A stretch of DNA of 7,152 bases from Sphingobacterium thalpophilum (lineage in GTDB: Bacteria > Bacteroidota > Bacteroidia > Flavobacteriales > Flavobacteriaceae): assembly GCA_943328865.2 (NCBI GenBank), contig CALQBR020000062.1, positions 1-7,152 of the forward strand, read 5' to 3'. Under the pieces are notes generated by a model, which worked only from the letters and a program-made list of their open reading frames with translations, made no database searches and was not told where the DNA came from. Positions within the stretch are counted from its first letter, which is position 1. Each line of letters begins with the position of its first letter. Both the position numbers and the translations under genes were made by a program. Positions 1 to 5,955 of the stretch are shown here, piece by piece.

Positions 1-195
1 AAAGAGTTGAATAATATCAGTATCATCCTTAACGGTTTTCAAAATAAAGCGAAGTATGGCTATGGTTACGGCTATGGTTACGGTTATGGATACGGTTATG
101 GTTATGGAGGTTACGGTTATGGAGGTTACACTTATGGAGAGGAAATACCCAAAACTCTAATTCAAAAAATCAAAGAAAGATTCTTTAAGAAATAG
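1..195 (+). CDS. C-terminal end of a Wzc-like tyrosine autokinase (5' truncated by window edge)
   Basis: The frame is open from base 1 and ends at TAG 193-195, giving 64 residues; the gene begins upstream of the window. What is visible starts with KELNNISIILNGF, which fits the last strand and helix of a BY-kinase (Wzc/CpsD) ATPase domain. A tail with 13 tyrosines follows at 55-138: nine Tyr-Gly pairs, then YGYGG and YTYG. A basic end (KIKERFFKK) closes the protein. In this family the Tyr-rich cytoplasmic tail is autophosphorylated in trans, and cycling of phosphorylation controls export and chain length of capsule or exopolysaccharide. The neighbouring ugd and rfbB fit such a locus. A TTG at base 7 could be taken as a start, but nothing supports it and the frame continues upstream. 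The kinase motifs lie outside the window, so the call rests on the tail and on context. A Gly/Tyr-rich structural protein is a less likely alternative. Confidence 0.82.
   Translation, partial: KELNNISIILNGFQNKAKYGYGYGYGYGYGYGYGYGGYGYGGYTYGEEIPKTLIQKIKERFFKK
55..138 (+). repeat. In-frame Tyr-Gly codon repeat (6-bp units)
   Basis: Near-perfect tandem hexamers of the form TAyGGn encode alternating Tyr and Gly. Synonymous changes (TAT/TAC, GGC/GGT/GGA) break the perfection. Towards the end a longer unit, TTATGGAGGTTACGG, begins to recur (around 102-127), so the array seems to have grown by duplications of more than one size. Gain or loss of whole units keeps the frame and changes the number of tyrosines in the kinase tail. 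Confidence 0.9.
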
Positions 196-224
196 ATTTT
201 CTTTTTACACGCTCTTATGTGCTA

Positions 225-252
225 TTATTTTTATCAAAAAGATTAAAAATAA
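225..252. repeat. AT-only inverted repeat between the kinase gene and ugd
   Basis: Arms TTATTTTTA (225-233) and TAAAAATAA (244-252) are exact reverse complements around a 10-base centre. Two further inner pairs (TC with GA) are possible if one T is bulged, leaving an AAAAA loop. No T-run follows, so it is a poor intrinsic terminator. It could be an operator or only a chance product of AT-rich DNA. Confidence 0.4.
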
Positions 253-336
253 GTTTAGGGATATAGTTTGTATAATATTATTATTCGAAATGATATTCTG
301 AAATTAAATTATATACATTAAATAAATGCTAATAAA

Positions 337-1728
337 ATGAAAGTTACTAAAATATGTTGTATTGGCGCGGGTTATGTAGGTGGGCCTACAATGGCAGTTA
401 TTGCACAAAAATGCCCAAATATTAAAGTAACTGTCGTAGACTTAAATAAGGACCGAATTGCTGCTTGGAATAATCCAAATGTTGAGGAGATACCAATTTA
501 CGAACCGGGTTTGTCAGCTATTGTAGGTGAAGCCAGAGGAAGAAATTTGTTTTTTTCTACTGAAGTTGAACAGGCAATAGATGAAGCACAATTAATTTTT
601 ATATCTGTCAATACACCCACCAAAACCTATGGTGCAGGTAAAGGAATGGCTGCTGATTTGAAGTATATTGAACTTTGTGCTCGTCAAATCGCCAAAATTG
701 CCAAAGACAATAAAATTGTAGTTGAGAAATCGACACTACCAGTTCGAACTGCCGAAGCGATAAAAAGCATTTTAGATAATACTGGTAATGGAGTGCAATT
801 TCAAATTCTTTCTAATCCTGAATTTTTAGCTGAAGGAACAGCTGTTTCAGACTTGTTAAATCCTGATCGTGTACTGATAGGTGGAGATAATTCTCCAGAA
901 GGTAAAAAAGCAATACAAGCTCTAGTTGATATTTATTCAAATTGGGTATCAGGTGATCGTATTTTAACAACAAATGTATGGTCTTCAGAATTATCAAAAT
1001 TAACTGCAAATGCCTTCTTGGCTCAGCGCGTTTCCTCAATTAATGCAATTTCAGAGCTTTGCGAAAAAACAGGAGCTGATGTTGGTGAAGTATCACGAGC
1101 TATTGGTATGGATAATCGTATTGGTAAAAATTTCCTTAAAGCATCTGTAGGTTTTGGGGGATCTTGTTTTCAAAAAGATATATTAAATTTGGTTTACATT
1201 GCCAAATCCTATGGATTAGACCAAGTAGCTGATTATTGGGAACAAGTGATTATTATGAATGACCATCAAAAAAGAAGATTTGCTCGAAATGTAGTAAGTA
1301 CATTGTATAATACGATTTCTGGAAAAAAAATTACTTTCTTAGGCTGGGCTTTCAAAAAGGATACGAATGATACTAGGGAGTCCGCAGCTATTTTTGTTGC
1401 AGATGAATTGCTTAATGAGCAAGCTCAAATTGCTGTGTATGATCCAAAAGTTTCTGAGAAACAAATTCTTTATGATTTAGATTATTTAGAATCAAGAACT
1501 TCAGAAAAAAATAAACTTGGAGTTTCATCATTTTTAAATCCATATGAGGCTTGCGAAGGTGCTCATGCTATTGCGATTTTAACAGAGTGGGATGAATTTA
1601 GTTTGTACGATTGGAAAAAAATATATGATAATATGCAAAAACCAGCTTTTATTTTTGACGGTAGAAATATATTGAATCGCGAGATGTTGACTAGTATAGG
1701 TTTTGTTTATCAAGGAATAGGTTCATAA
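337..1728 (+). CDS. ugd: UDP-glucose 6-dehydrogenase, animal-like type
   Basis: The 463-residue enzyme oxidises UDP-glucose to UDP-glucuronate with two NAD+, supplying acidic sugar for capsule or exopolysaccharide in the cytoplasm. The N-terminal Rossmann domain shows GAGYVG (10-15). EKST at 130-133, NPEFLAEGT (160-168, with E162 and E166), K221 in the [11 protein letters not shown] segment, and the catalytic cysteine C277 in [10 protein letters not shown] (272-281) are all present. The C-terminal UDP-binding domain shows [11 protein letters not shown] (339-349) and FIFDGRN (438-444). From memory, the sequence follows animal UGDH almost motif by motif ([29 protein letters not shown]) more closely than the shorter E. 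coli Ugd. The ATG at 337 puts the Rossmann strand right at the N terminus, as expected. The leader is A-rich with no Shine-Dalgarno sequence. The gene ends in tandem stops (TAATAA). The tyrosine kinase lies 141 bases upstream, and BY-kinases phosphorylate Ugd in E. coli; whether that happens here is inference. Confidence 0.97.
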   Translation: MKVTKICCIGAGYVGGPTMAVIAQKCPNIKVTVVDLNKDRIAAWNNPNVEEIPIYEPGLSAIVGEARGRNLFFSTEVEQAIDEAQLIFISVNTPTKTYGAGKGMAADLKYIELCARQIAKIAKDNKIVVEKSTLPVRTAEAIKSILDNTGNGVQFQILSNPEFLAEGTAVSDLLNPDRVLIGGDNSPEGKKAIQALVDIYSNWVSGDRILTTNVWSSELSKLTANAFLAQRVSSINAISELCEKTGADVGEVSRAIGMDNRIGKNFLKASVGFGGSCFQKDILNLVYIAKSYGLDQVADYWEQVIIMNDHQKRRFARNVVSTLYNTISGKKITFLGWAFKKDTNDTRESAAIFVADELLNEQAQIAVYDPKVSEKQILYDLDYLESRTSEKNKLGVSSFLNPYEACEGAHAIAILTEWDEFSLYDWKKIYDNMQKPAFIFDGRNILNREMLTSIGFVYQGIGS

Positions 1729-1970
1729 TAATTCTTATATCTGACAAATTTTACCTATATTTTTTTATCTAGATGTTCTATCTCTCAGTATGATTTGAGA
1801 TAAGCATCGTTTATTTTTTTTGAGATTATAGAATCAAAAGTATTTATAGGTCACTTATGATTTTAATATTGTTACTATCCTTTTTCTAATATTAATTTAA
1901 ATATTGAAAGTTTAAGTTAAGGATCACTCAAGTGTTTTATTTAAGAATAACAGAATAATCACATATAGAA

Positions 1971-3020
1971 ATGAAAAAAATTCTGATTACTGGAGGTGCG
2001 GGTTTTATTGGTTCTCATGTTGTACGGCGGTTTGTCAATAAATATCCAGATTATCATATTTTCAATTTAGACGCGCTTACTTATGCCGGGAATTTGGAAA
2101 ATATTTCTGATATTCAAAATGCTTCCAATTATACGTTTATAAAAGGTGATATTACAAATGAAACTTTTATTAAAGACTTATTTGAAAGCAATTCATTTGA
2201 TGGTATTCTTCATTTAGCCGCTGAATCCCATGTTGATCGTTCTATTAAAGATCCATTTGTTTTTGTAAAGACGAATGTCATTGGTACCATGAATTTACTC
2301 AATGCAGCAATAAGTCAATGGCAGGAAAATCAAGATGGGAAACGTTTTTATCACATCAGTACTGATGAGGTTTATGGTACTTTGGGTCCTGAAGGTTTAT
2401 TTACAGAAGAAACACCATATAATCCCAATTCTCCCTATTCAGCTTCAAAAGCCAGTTCAGATCATTTTGTAAGAGCTTATGGCGAAACCTATGGTTTACC
2501 ATATGTTATTACCAATTGCTCAAATAATTATGGACCGTTTCATTTTCCAGAAAAGTTGATCCCTCTATTTATCAATAATATCATTAACCATAAACCTTTA
2601 CCAGTTTATGGAGATGGGAAATATACTCGTGATTGGCTTTTTGTAGAGGATCATGCTGCTGCGATTGACTTGGTATTTCATCAAGGTAAGAATCATGAAA
2701 CTTACAATATTGGCGGTTTCAACGAATGGCAAAATATTGATTTGGTTCAATTGTTATGTCAAATCATGGATGTTAAATTAGAAAGAAAGCCAGGAACTTC
2801 AGCGACATTAATTACATATGTTCAAGATCGGCCAGGGCACGATTTGCGATATGCAATAGATGCAACAAAAATTAATAAAGAATTAGGTTGGAAACCCTCA
2901 GTAACTTTTGAGCAGGGATTAGAAAGAACCGTAGATTGGTATTTGGCTAACGATGTTTGGCTTAAAAATATCACTTCAGGTCAATATAAAAAGTATTATG
3001 AACAGCAATATGGTATTTAG
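1971..3020 (+). CDS. rfbB: dTDP-glucose 4,6-dehydratase
   Basis: The 349-residue protein converts dTDP-glucose to dTDP-4-keto-6-deoxyglucose, the branch point to dTDP-L-rhamnose and other deoxysugars of O-antigen or capsule. It is an extended short-chain dehydrogenase/reductase. Visible motifs are the NAD-binding TGGAGFIG (7-14), LAAESHVDRS (82-91), the dehydratase signature TDE (131-133), the catalytic YSASK (Y156, K160), NCSNNYGPFHFPEKLIP (182-198), YTRDWLFVEDH (218-228) and RPGHDLRYAID (287-297). The length is normal for RfbB/RmlB and the frame is intact. The ATG at 1971 places the Rossmann glycines at residues 8-14, as is usual. The preceding gap is 242 bases and following genes are unrelated, so this appears to be the last gene of the polysaccharide locus. 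The usual partners rfbA, rfbC and rfbD are not in the window; presumably they lie upstream. Confidence 0.97.
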   Translation: MKKILITGGAGFIGSHVVRRFVNKYPDYHIFNLDALTYAGNLENISDIQNASNYTFIKGDITNETFIKDLFESNSFDGILHLAAESHVDRSIKDPFVFVKTNVIGTMNLLNAAISQWQENQDGKRFYHISTDEVYGTLGPEGLFTEETPYNPNSPYSASKASSDHFVRAYGETYGLPYVITNCSNNYGPFHFPEKLIPLFINNIINHKPLPVYGDGKYTRDWLFVEDHAAAIDLVFHQGKNHETYNIGGFNEWQNIDLVQLLCQIMDVKLERKPGTSATLITYVQDRPGHDLRYAIDATKINKELGWKPSVTFEQGLERTVDWYLANDVWLKNITSGQYKKYYEQQYGI

Positions 3021-3187
3021 TTTTTTATAGGTGTATTTCTATTTAGTAAGTAAATAATTCTTTGTATTAAATTCTTAATGTCGTCTACTGGAGTTTTATT
3101 TATTTGATCTAATGTGCATCTTTTTTAAAAGTATTTGATAAATTCAATCTTTCAATCCTTAAATTTTTCAATATTTAAATTTAAAAC

Positions 3188-3195
3188 TATCTTTG
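3188..3195 (+). promoter_or_regulatory. accA promoter, -7 element TATCTTTG
   Basis: This is a perfect match to the Bacteroidota -7 consensus TAnnTTTG, 34 bases upstream of the accA ATG, predicting a leader of about 30 bases. No clear TTG -33 element is visible at the usual distance. Two bases upstream lies the perfect 12-bp palindrome TTTAAATTTAAA (3174-3185), in the -33/-7 spacer. TTCAAT occurs at 3143, 3151 and 3167. Both may be chance in such AT-rich DNA. Confidence 0.7.
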
Positions 3196-3229
3196 CATTT
3201 CGAACTAAAACTAAAATCGCACAAATCCT

Positions 3230-4183
3230 ATGGAATATTTAGATTTTGAGCTTCCCATAAAAGAACTTGAAGACCAATTAGATAAATGTCAAATTATTGG
3301 TGTTGAATCCAATATTGATGTCACTGAAACTTGTAAACAAATTGAAGAAAAATTAGAAGAAACCAAACGAAATATATATGAAAATCTGACTGCCTGGCAG
3401 CGGGTTCAATTATCGAGACATCCTAACAGGCCTTACACGATGGATCATGTAAGTGCGCTTTGTGGAGAAACATTTTTGGAATTATTTGGAGATCGTAATT
3501 TCAAAGATGATAAAGCGATGATTGGTGGTTTAGGTAAAATTGGTGGACAATCATTTATGATTGTAGGCCAACAAAAAGGTTATAACACTAAAACCCGTCA
3601 GTACCGTAATTTTGGAATGGCGAACCCTGAAGGGTATAGAAAAGCGTTGCGTTTGATGAAAATGGCAGAGAAATTTGGCATCCCTGTTTTAACGCTAATT
3701 GATACTCCGGGTGCATATCCTGGATTGGAAGCAGAAGAGCGCGGTCAAGGAGAAGCCATTGCTAGAAATATTTTTGAAATGGTTTGTCTAAAAGTCCCTA
3801 TTATCACTGTTATTGTTGGTGAAGGTGCCTCAGGGGGTGCATTAGGAATAGGTGTGGGTGATCGTGTTTTGATGATGGAGAATACATGGTATTCTGTAAT
3901 TTCTCCCGAGTCTTGTTCTTCTATTTTATGGAAAAGTTGGGAATATAAGGAACAAGCTGCCGAAGCATTAAAATTGACTTCTGCCGATATGAAAAAACAA
4001 AAGTTGGTAGATGATATTATACCAGAGCCTTTAGGAGGCGCGCATTATGATAAAGAGACTACTTTTAAAACGGTGGAGGAATATATTCTTAAGGCCTATA
4101 ATGAATTGAAAGACTTATCAACATCGGATTTAGTAGCTCAAAGAATGGACAAATACTGTGAAATGGGTGATTTTAATGAGTAA
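3230..4183 (+). CDS. accA: Acetyl-CoA carboxylase carboxyltransferase subunit alpha
   Basis: The 317-residue protein (E. coli AccA has 319) pairs with AccD to form the carboxyltransferase that moves the carboxyl group from carboxybiotin on AccB to acetyl-CoA. This makes malonyl-CoA for fatty-acid synthesis in the cytosol. The N-terminal helical part (about 1-60) is followed by ARHP-like [10 protein letters not shown] (61-70) and the crotonase-like core: [15 protein letters not shown] (86-100), QQKGYNT (114-120), [17 protein letters not shown] (127-143), DTPGAYPG (158-165), the oxyanion-hole loop [12 protein letters not shown] (197-208) and [13 protein letters not shown] (222-234). No zinc finger is present; that belongs to AccD. 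The ATG at 3230 lies just downstream of a good promoter, and a strong terminator starts 20 bases after the stop, so accA looks monocistronic. It marks the change from polysaccharide genes to housekeeping genes. Confidence 0.98.
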   Translation: MEYLDFELPIKELEDQLDKCQIIGVESNIDVTETCKQIEEKLEETKRNIYENLTAWQRVQLSRHPNRPYTMDHVSALCGETFLELFGDRNFKDDKAMIGGLGKIGGQSFMIVGQQKGYNTKTRQYRNFGMANPEGYRKALRLMKMAEKFGIPVLTLIDTPGAYPGLEAEERGQGEAIARNIFEMVCLKVPIITVIVGEGASGGALGIGVGDRVLMMENTWYSVISPESCSSILWKSWEYKEQAAEALKLTSADMKKQKLVDDIIPEPLGGAHYDKETTFKTVEEYILKAYNELKDLSTSDLVAQRMDKYCEMGDFNE

Positions 4184-4203
4184 ATTCATATAAAAACGTA
4201 TTT

Positions 4204-4235
4204 AATCCGAAGCCCTATGGTTTCGGATTTTTTTT
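4204..4235 (+). terminator. Intrinsic terminator of accA
   Basis: The stem AATCCGAAGCC (4204-4214) pairs with GGTTTCGGATT (4219-4229), giving 11 pairs including one G-U. The loop is CTAT, and eight Ts follow (4228-4235, overlapping the stem end). It is the strongest hairpin of the window and begins 20 bases after the accA stop, so read-through into dnaB should be limited. Confidence 0.93.
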
Positions 4236-4289
4236 GGTTGTTAACAAAAAATCTCTAGTTATAAACATTTTTTTGTAATAACTCGATAG

Positions 4290-4318
4290 TTGATTTTTTT
4301 TATTTTTAGTTACTTTCG
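4290..4318 (+). promoter_or_regulatory. dnaB promoter (TTG -33, TACTTTCG -7)
   Basis: TTG at 4290-4292 is followed after 18 bases by TACTTTCG (4311-4318), one mismatch from TAnnTTTG. Order and spacing fit Bacteroidota housekeeping promoters. The -7 element ends only 4 bases before the dnaB ATG at 4323, so transcription would start at or next to the start codon, giving a leaderless or nearly leaderless mRNA. The same TTG could be misread as a start codon of a longer dnaB. Confidence 0.5.
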
Positions 4319-4322
4319 CTAC

Positions 4323-5867
4323 ATGGAAAATTACAAAAATACATACCCTGTCAAAGTAGATAAAACTACAATTATTAATTTAGAGAAAGGAAAACTCCCT
4401 CCACAAGCCTTGGATTTGGAGGAGGCAGTTCTTGGTGCGATGATGATTGACAAAAAGGGTGTCGATGAGGTTATTGATATTTTACAGCCTGATGCCTTTT
4501 ACAAAGATGCCCACAAGCATATTTTTGAAGCTATTTTTCAGTTATTCACAGATTCCCAGCCAGTTGACTTGTTAACAGTATCAGCCCAGTTGAAAAAGAA
4601 TGCCAAATTAGAATTAGCGGGTGGCGATTTTTATCTGATTCAGCTTACTCAAAAAATTTCATCTTCAGCGCATATAGAGTTTCACTCCCGAATTATTTTA
4701 CAGAAATTCATTCAGCGCAGTTTGATTAAAATATCTTCTGAAATTATTGAGGAATCCTATGATGAATCTACTGATGTATTTGATCTATTGGACAAAGCGG
4801 AATCAAAATTATATGAGGTTACACAAGGGAACATAAAACGAAGTTCAGAGACAGCCCAAAGTTTAGTAATTCAGGCCAAGAAAAGAATTGAAGAAATTGC
4901 AGGTAAAGAAGGACTGAGTGGAATCGCTACTGGTTTTGAAAAATTAGACAAAATTACATCAGGATGGCAACCCAGTGATTTGATTATTATTGCGGCTCGT
5001 CCAGGTATGGGTAAAACAGCCTTTGTATTGTCAATGGCTCGAAATGTAGCAATCGATTTTGGTCATCCAGTCGCTTTGTTCTCTTTAGAGATGTCTTCCG
5101 TACAGTTAATTACCCGTTTGATTTCATCAGAAACCGGTTTGTCTTCAGAGAAATTGAGAACTGGTAAATTAGAAAAATACGAATGGGAGCAATTGAGCAT
5201 TAAGGTAAAAGATCTCGAGAAAGCACCCCTTTTTATTGATGATACGCCTTCGCTTTCTATATTTGATTTACGAGCAAAATCGCGACGTTTGGCTTCTCAA
5301 CATGGCATCAAGCTAATTATCGTTGATTATTTACAATTGATGACGGCTGGTGGAAGCAACGGAAAAGGAGGGGGGAACCGAGAGCAGGAAATCTCTACCA
5401 TTTCTCGAAACTTAAAGGCTTTGGCTAAAGAATTAGGCGTTCCTGTTATTGCGCTTTCACAATTATCACGTGCTGTGGAAACCCGTGGATCGAGTAAAAG
5501 ACCTTTGCTATCTGACCTTCGTGAATCAGGGGCGATTGAGCAGGATGCCGACATCGTTTCCTTTATTTATAGACCTGAATACTATAAAATTGATGAATGG
5601 GATGACGATGAACATTCTAATACTGCAGGCCAAGCTGAATTTATTATTGCCAAACATAGAAATGGTAGCTTAGAAAATGTTCGTTTGAAATTCATCGGAA
5701 ATTTAGGTAAGTTTGACAACCTTGAAGATTCAAATGGGGAATATCAGGCTTTTGCTTCTGGAATGAATTCAGATGAAAGTTTTATTACTAAAAATCTGCC
5801 TTCACCCAATGAGGCTTTTGGAAGTGATTTCAATAGTTCGGATGATGATAGTGATGTTCCTTTCTAA
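4323..5867 (+). CDS. dnaB: Replicative DNA helicase DnaB
   Basis: The 514-residue hexameric 5'-3' helicase unwinds DNA at the replication fork and recruits primase. The DnaB N domain covers about 25-130 (LPPQALDLEEAVLGAMM), followed by a linker and the RecA-like domain from about 195. This shows Walker A ARPGMGKTA (225-233), FSLEMS (253-258, catalytic E256), Walker B IIVDYLQLM (332-340), ALSQLSRAVE (377-386), SDLRESGAIEQDAD (397-410) and the arginine-finger region AKHRNG (443-448, R446). The loop after Walker B (341-352) is unusually rich in Gly and Asn. There is no intein. The ATG at 4323 is preferred over an in-frame TTG at 4290. The 11 extra residues would be hydrophobic and unlike DnaB, and they would overlap the promoter. 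The C terminus is a low-complexity acidic tail ending DDDSDVPF, resembling the SSB tip. The gene is flanked by terminators and so appears monocistronic. Confidence 0.98.
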   Translation: MENYKNTYPVKVDKTTIINLEKGKLPPQALDLEEAVLGAMMIDKKGVDEVIDILQPDAFYKDAHKHIFEAIFQLFTDSQPVDLLTVSAQLKKNAKLELAGGDFYLIQLTQKISSSAHIEFHSRIILQKFIQRSLIKISSEIIEESYDESTDVFDLLDKAESKLYEVTQGNIKRSSETAQSLVIQAKKRIEEIAGKEGLSGIATGFEKLDKITSGWQPSDLIIIAARPGMGKTAFVLSMARNVAIDFGHPVALFSLEMSSVQLITRLISSETGLSSEKLRTGKLEKYEWEQLSIKVKDLEKAPLFIDDTPSLSIFDLRAKSRRLASQHGIKLIIVDYLQLMTAGGSNGKGGGNREQEISTISRNLKALAKELGVPVIALSQLSRAVETRGSSKRPLLSDLRESGAIEQDADIVSFIYRPEYYKIDEWDDDEHSNTAGQAEFIIAKHRNGSLENVRLKFIGNLGKFDNLEDSNGEYQAFASGMNSDESFITKNLPSPNEAFGSDFNSSDDDSDVPF

Positions 5868-5879
5868 AACACCAATAAC

Positions 5880-5907
5880 AATCCGCTTTTAACAGCGGAT
5901 TTTTTTT
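5880..5907 (+). terminator. Intrinsic terminator of dnaB
   Basis: AATCCGCT (5880-5887) pairs perfectly with AGCGGATT (5894-5901) around the loop TTTAAC, followed by a run of eight Ts (5900-5907). It starts 12 bases after the dnaB stop. It shares the outer stem AATCCG/CGGATT and the T8 run with the accA terminator. Confidence 0.92.
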
Positions 5908-5932
5908 ATCATTATCTTCACATAAAATCCAT

Positions 5933-5940
5933 TATCTTTG
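5933..5940 (+). promoter_or_regulatory. Promoter of the exported-protein gene, -7 element TATCTTTG
   Basis: This is a perfect TAnnTTTG match, identical to the accA element, 25 bases after the dnaB terminator T-run and 15 bases before the ATG at 5956. The predicted leader is about 12 bases, too short for a standard Shine-Dalgarno site. A weaker copy, TATCTTCA, lies at 5913-5920. No clear -33 TTG is seen. Confidence 0.65.
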
Positions 5941-5955
5941 AATTAAAATCCATCA

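Noticed and set aside
7..195. A stand-alone 62-residue Tyr-Gly protein starting at TTG 7
   Set aside because: The frame is open to base 1, there is no start signal, and the residues before the repeat fit the end of a BY-kinase domain.
187..206. Possible terminator at the end of the kinase gene: AAGAAA/TTTCTT around TAGAT
   Set aside because: It has six pairs, mostly A-T, overlaps the stop codon and is followed by a short T-run only; too weak to call.
812..1039. Reverse-strand reading frame within ugd
   Set aside because: It lies wholly inside a well-supported gene and its predicted protein shows no recognisable motif.
1779..1821. Possible terminator after ugd: TATCTC/GAGATA stem followed by eight Ts
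   Set aside because: The stem has only 6 pairs with a 12-base loop, and the T-run starts 11 bases after it, so it is not a convincing intrinsic terminator.
1729..1970. Search of the ugd-rfbB gap for a decayed gene or small RNA
   Set aside because: All frames are short and stop-rich, base composition is extremely AT-rich, and no promoter-terminator pair encloses a stable structure.
3040..3056. Hairpin TATTTA/TAAATA after rfbB
   Set aside because: Six A-T pairs with no following T-run; expected by chance in this AT-rich gap.
4290..4322. An N-terminal extension of DnaB from TTG 4290
   Set aside because: The added residues are hydrophobic and unlike the family, and the bases coincide with a promoter; ATG 4323 is the better start.
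5370..5375. G6 run in dnaB (and a similar one at 7075-7080) as phase-variation tracts
   Set aside because: Runs of six Gs are short for contingency slippage, and switching an essential helicase off would be lethal.
5327..5673. Short frames on both strands within dnaB (5327-5554 minus, 5449-5673 plus)
   Set aside because: They overlap the conserved helicase core and have no start signals or motifs of their own.
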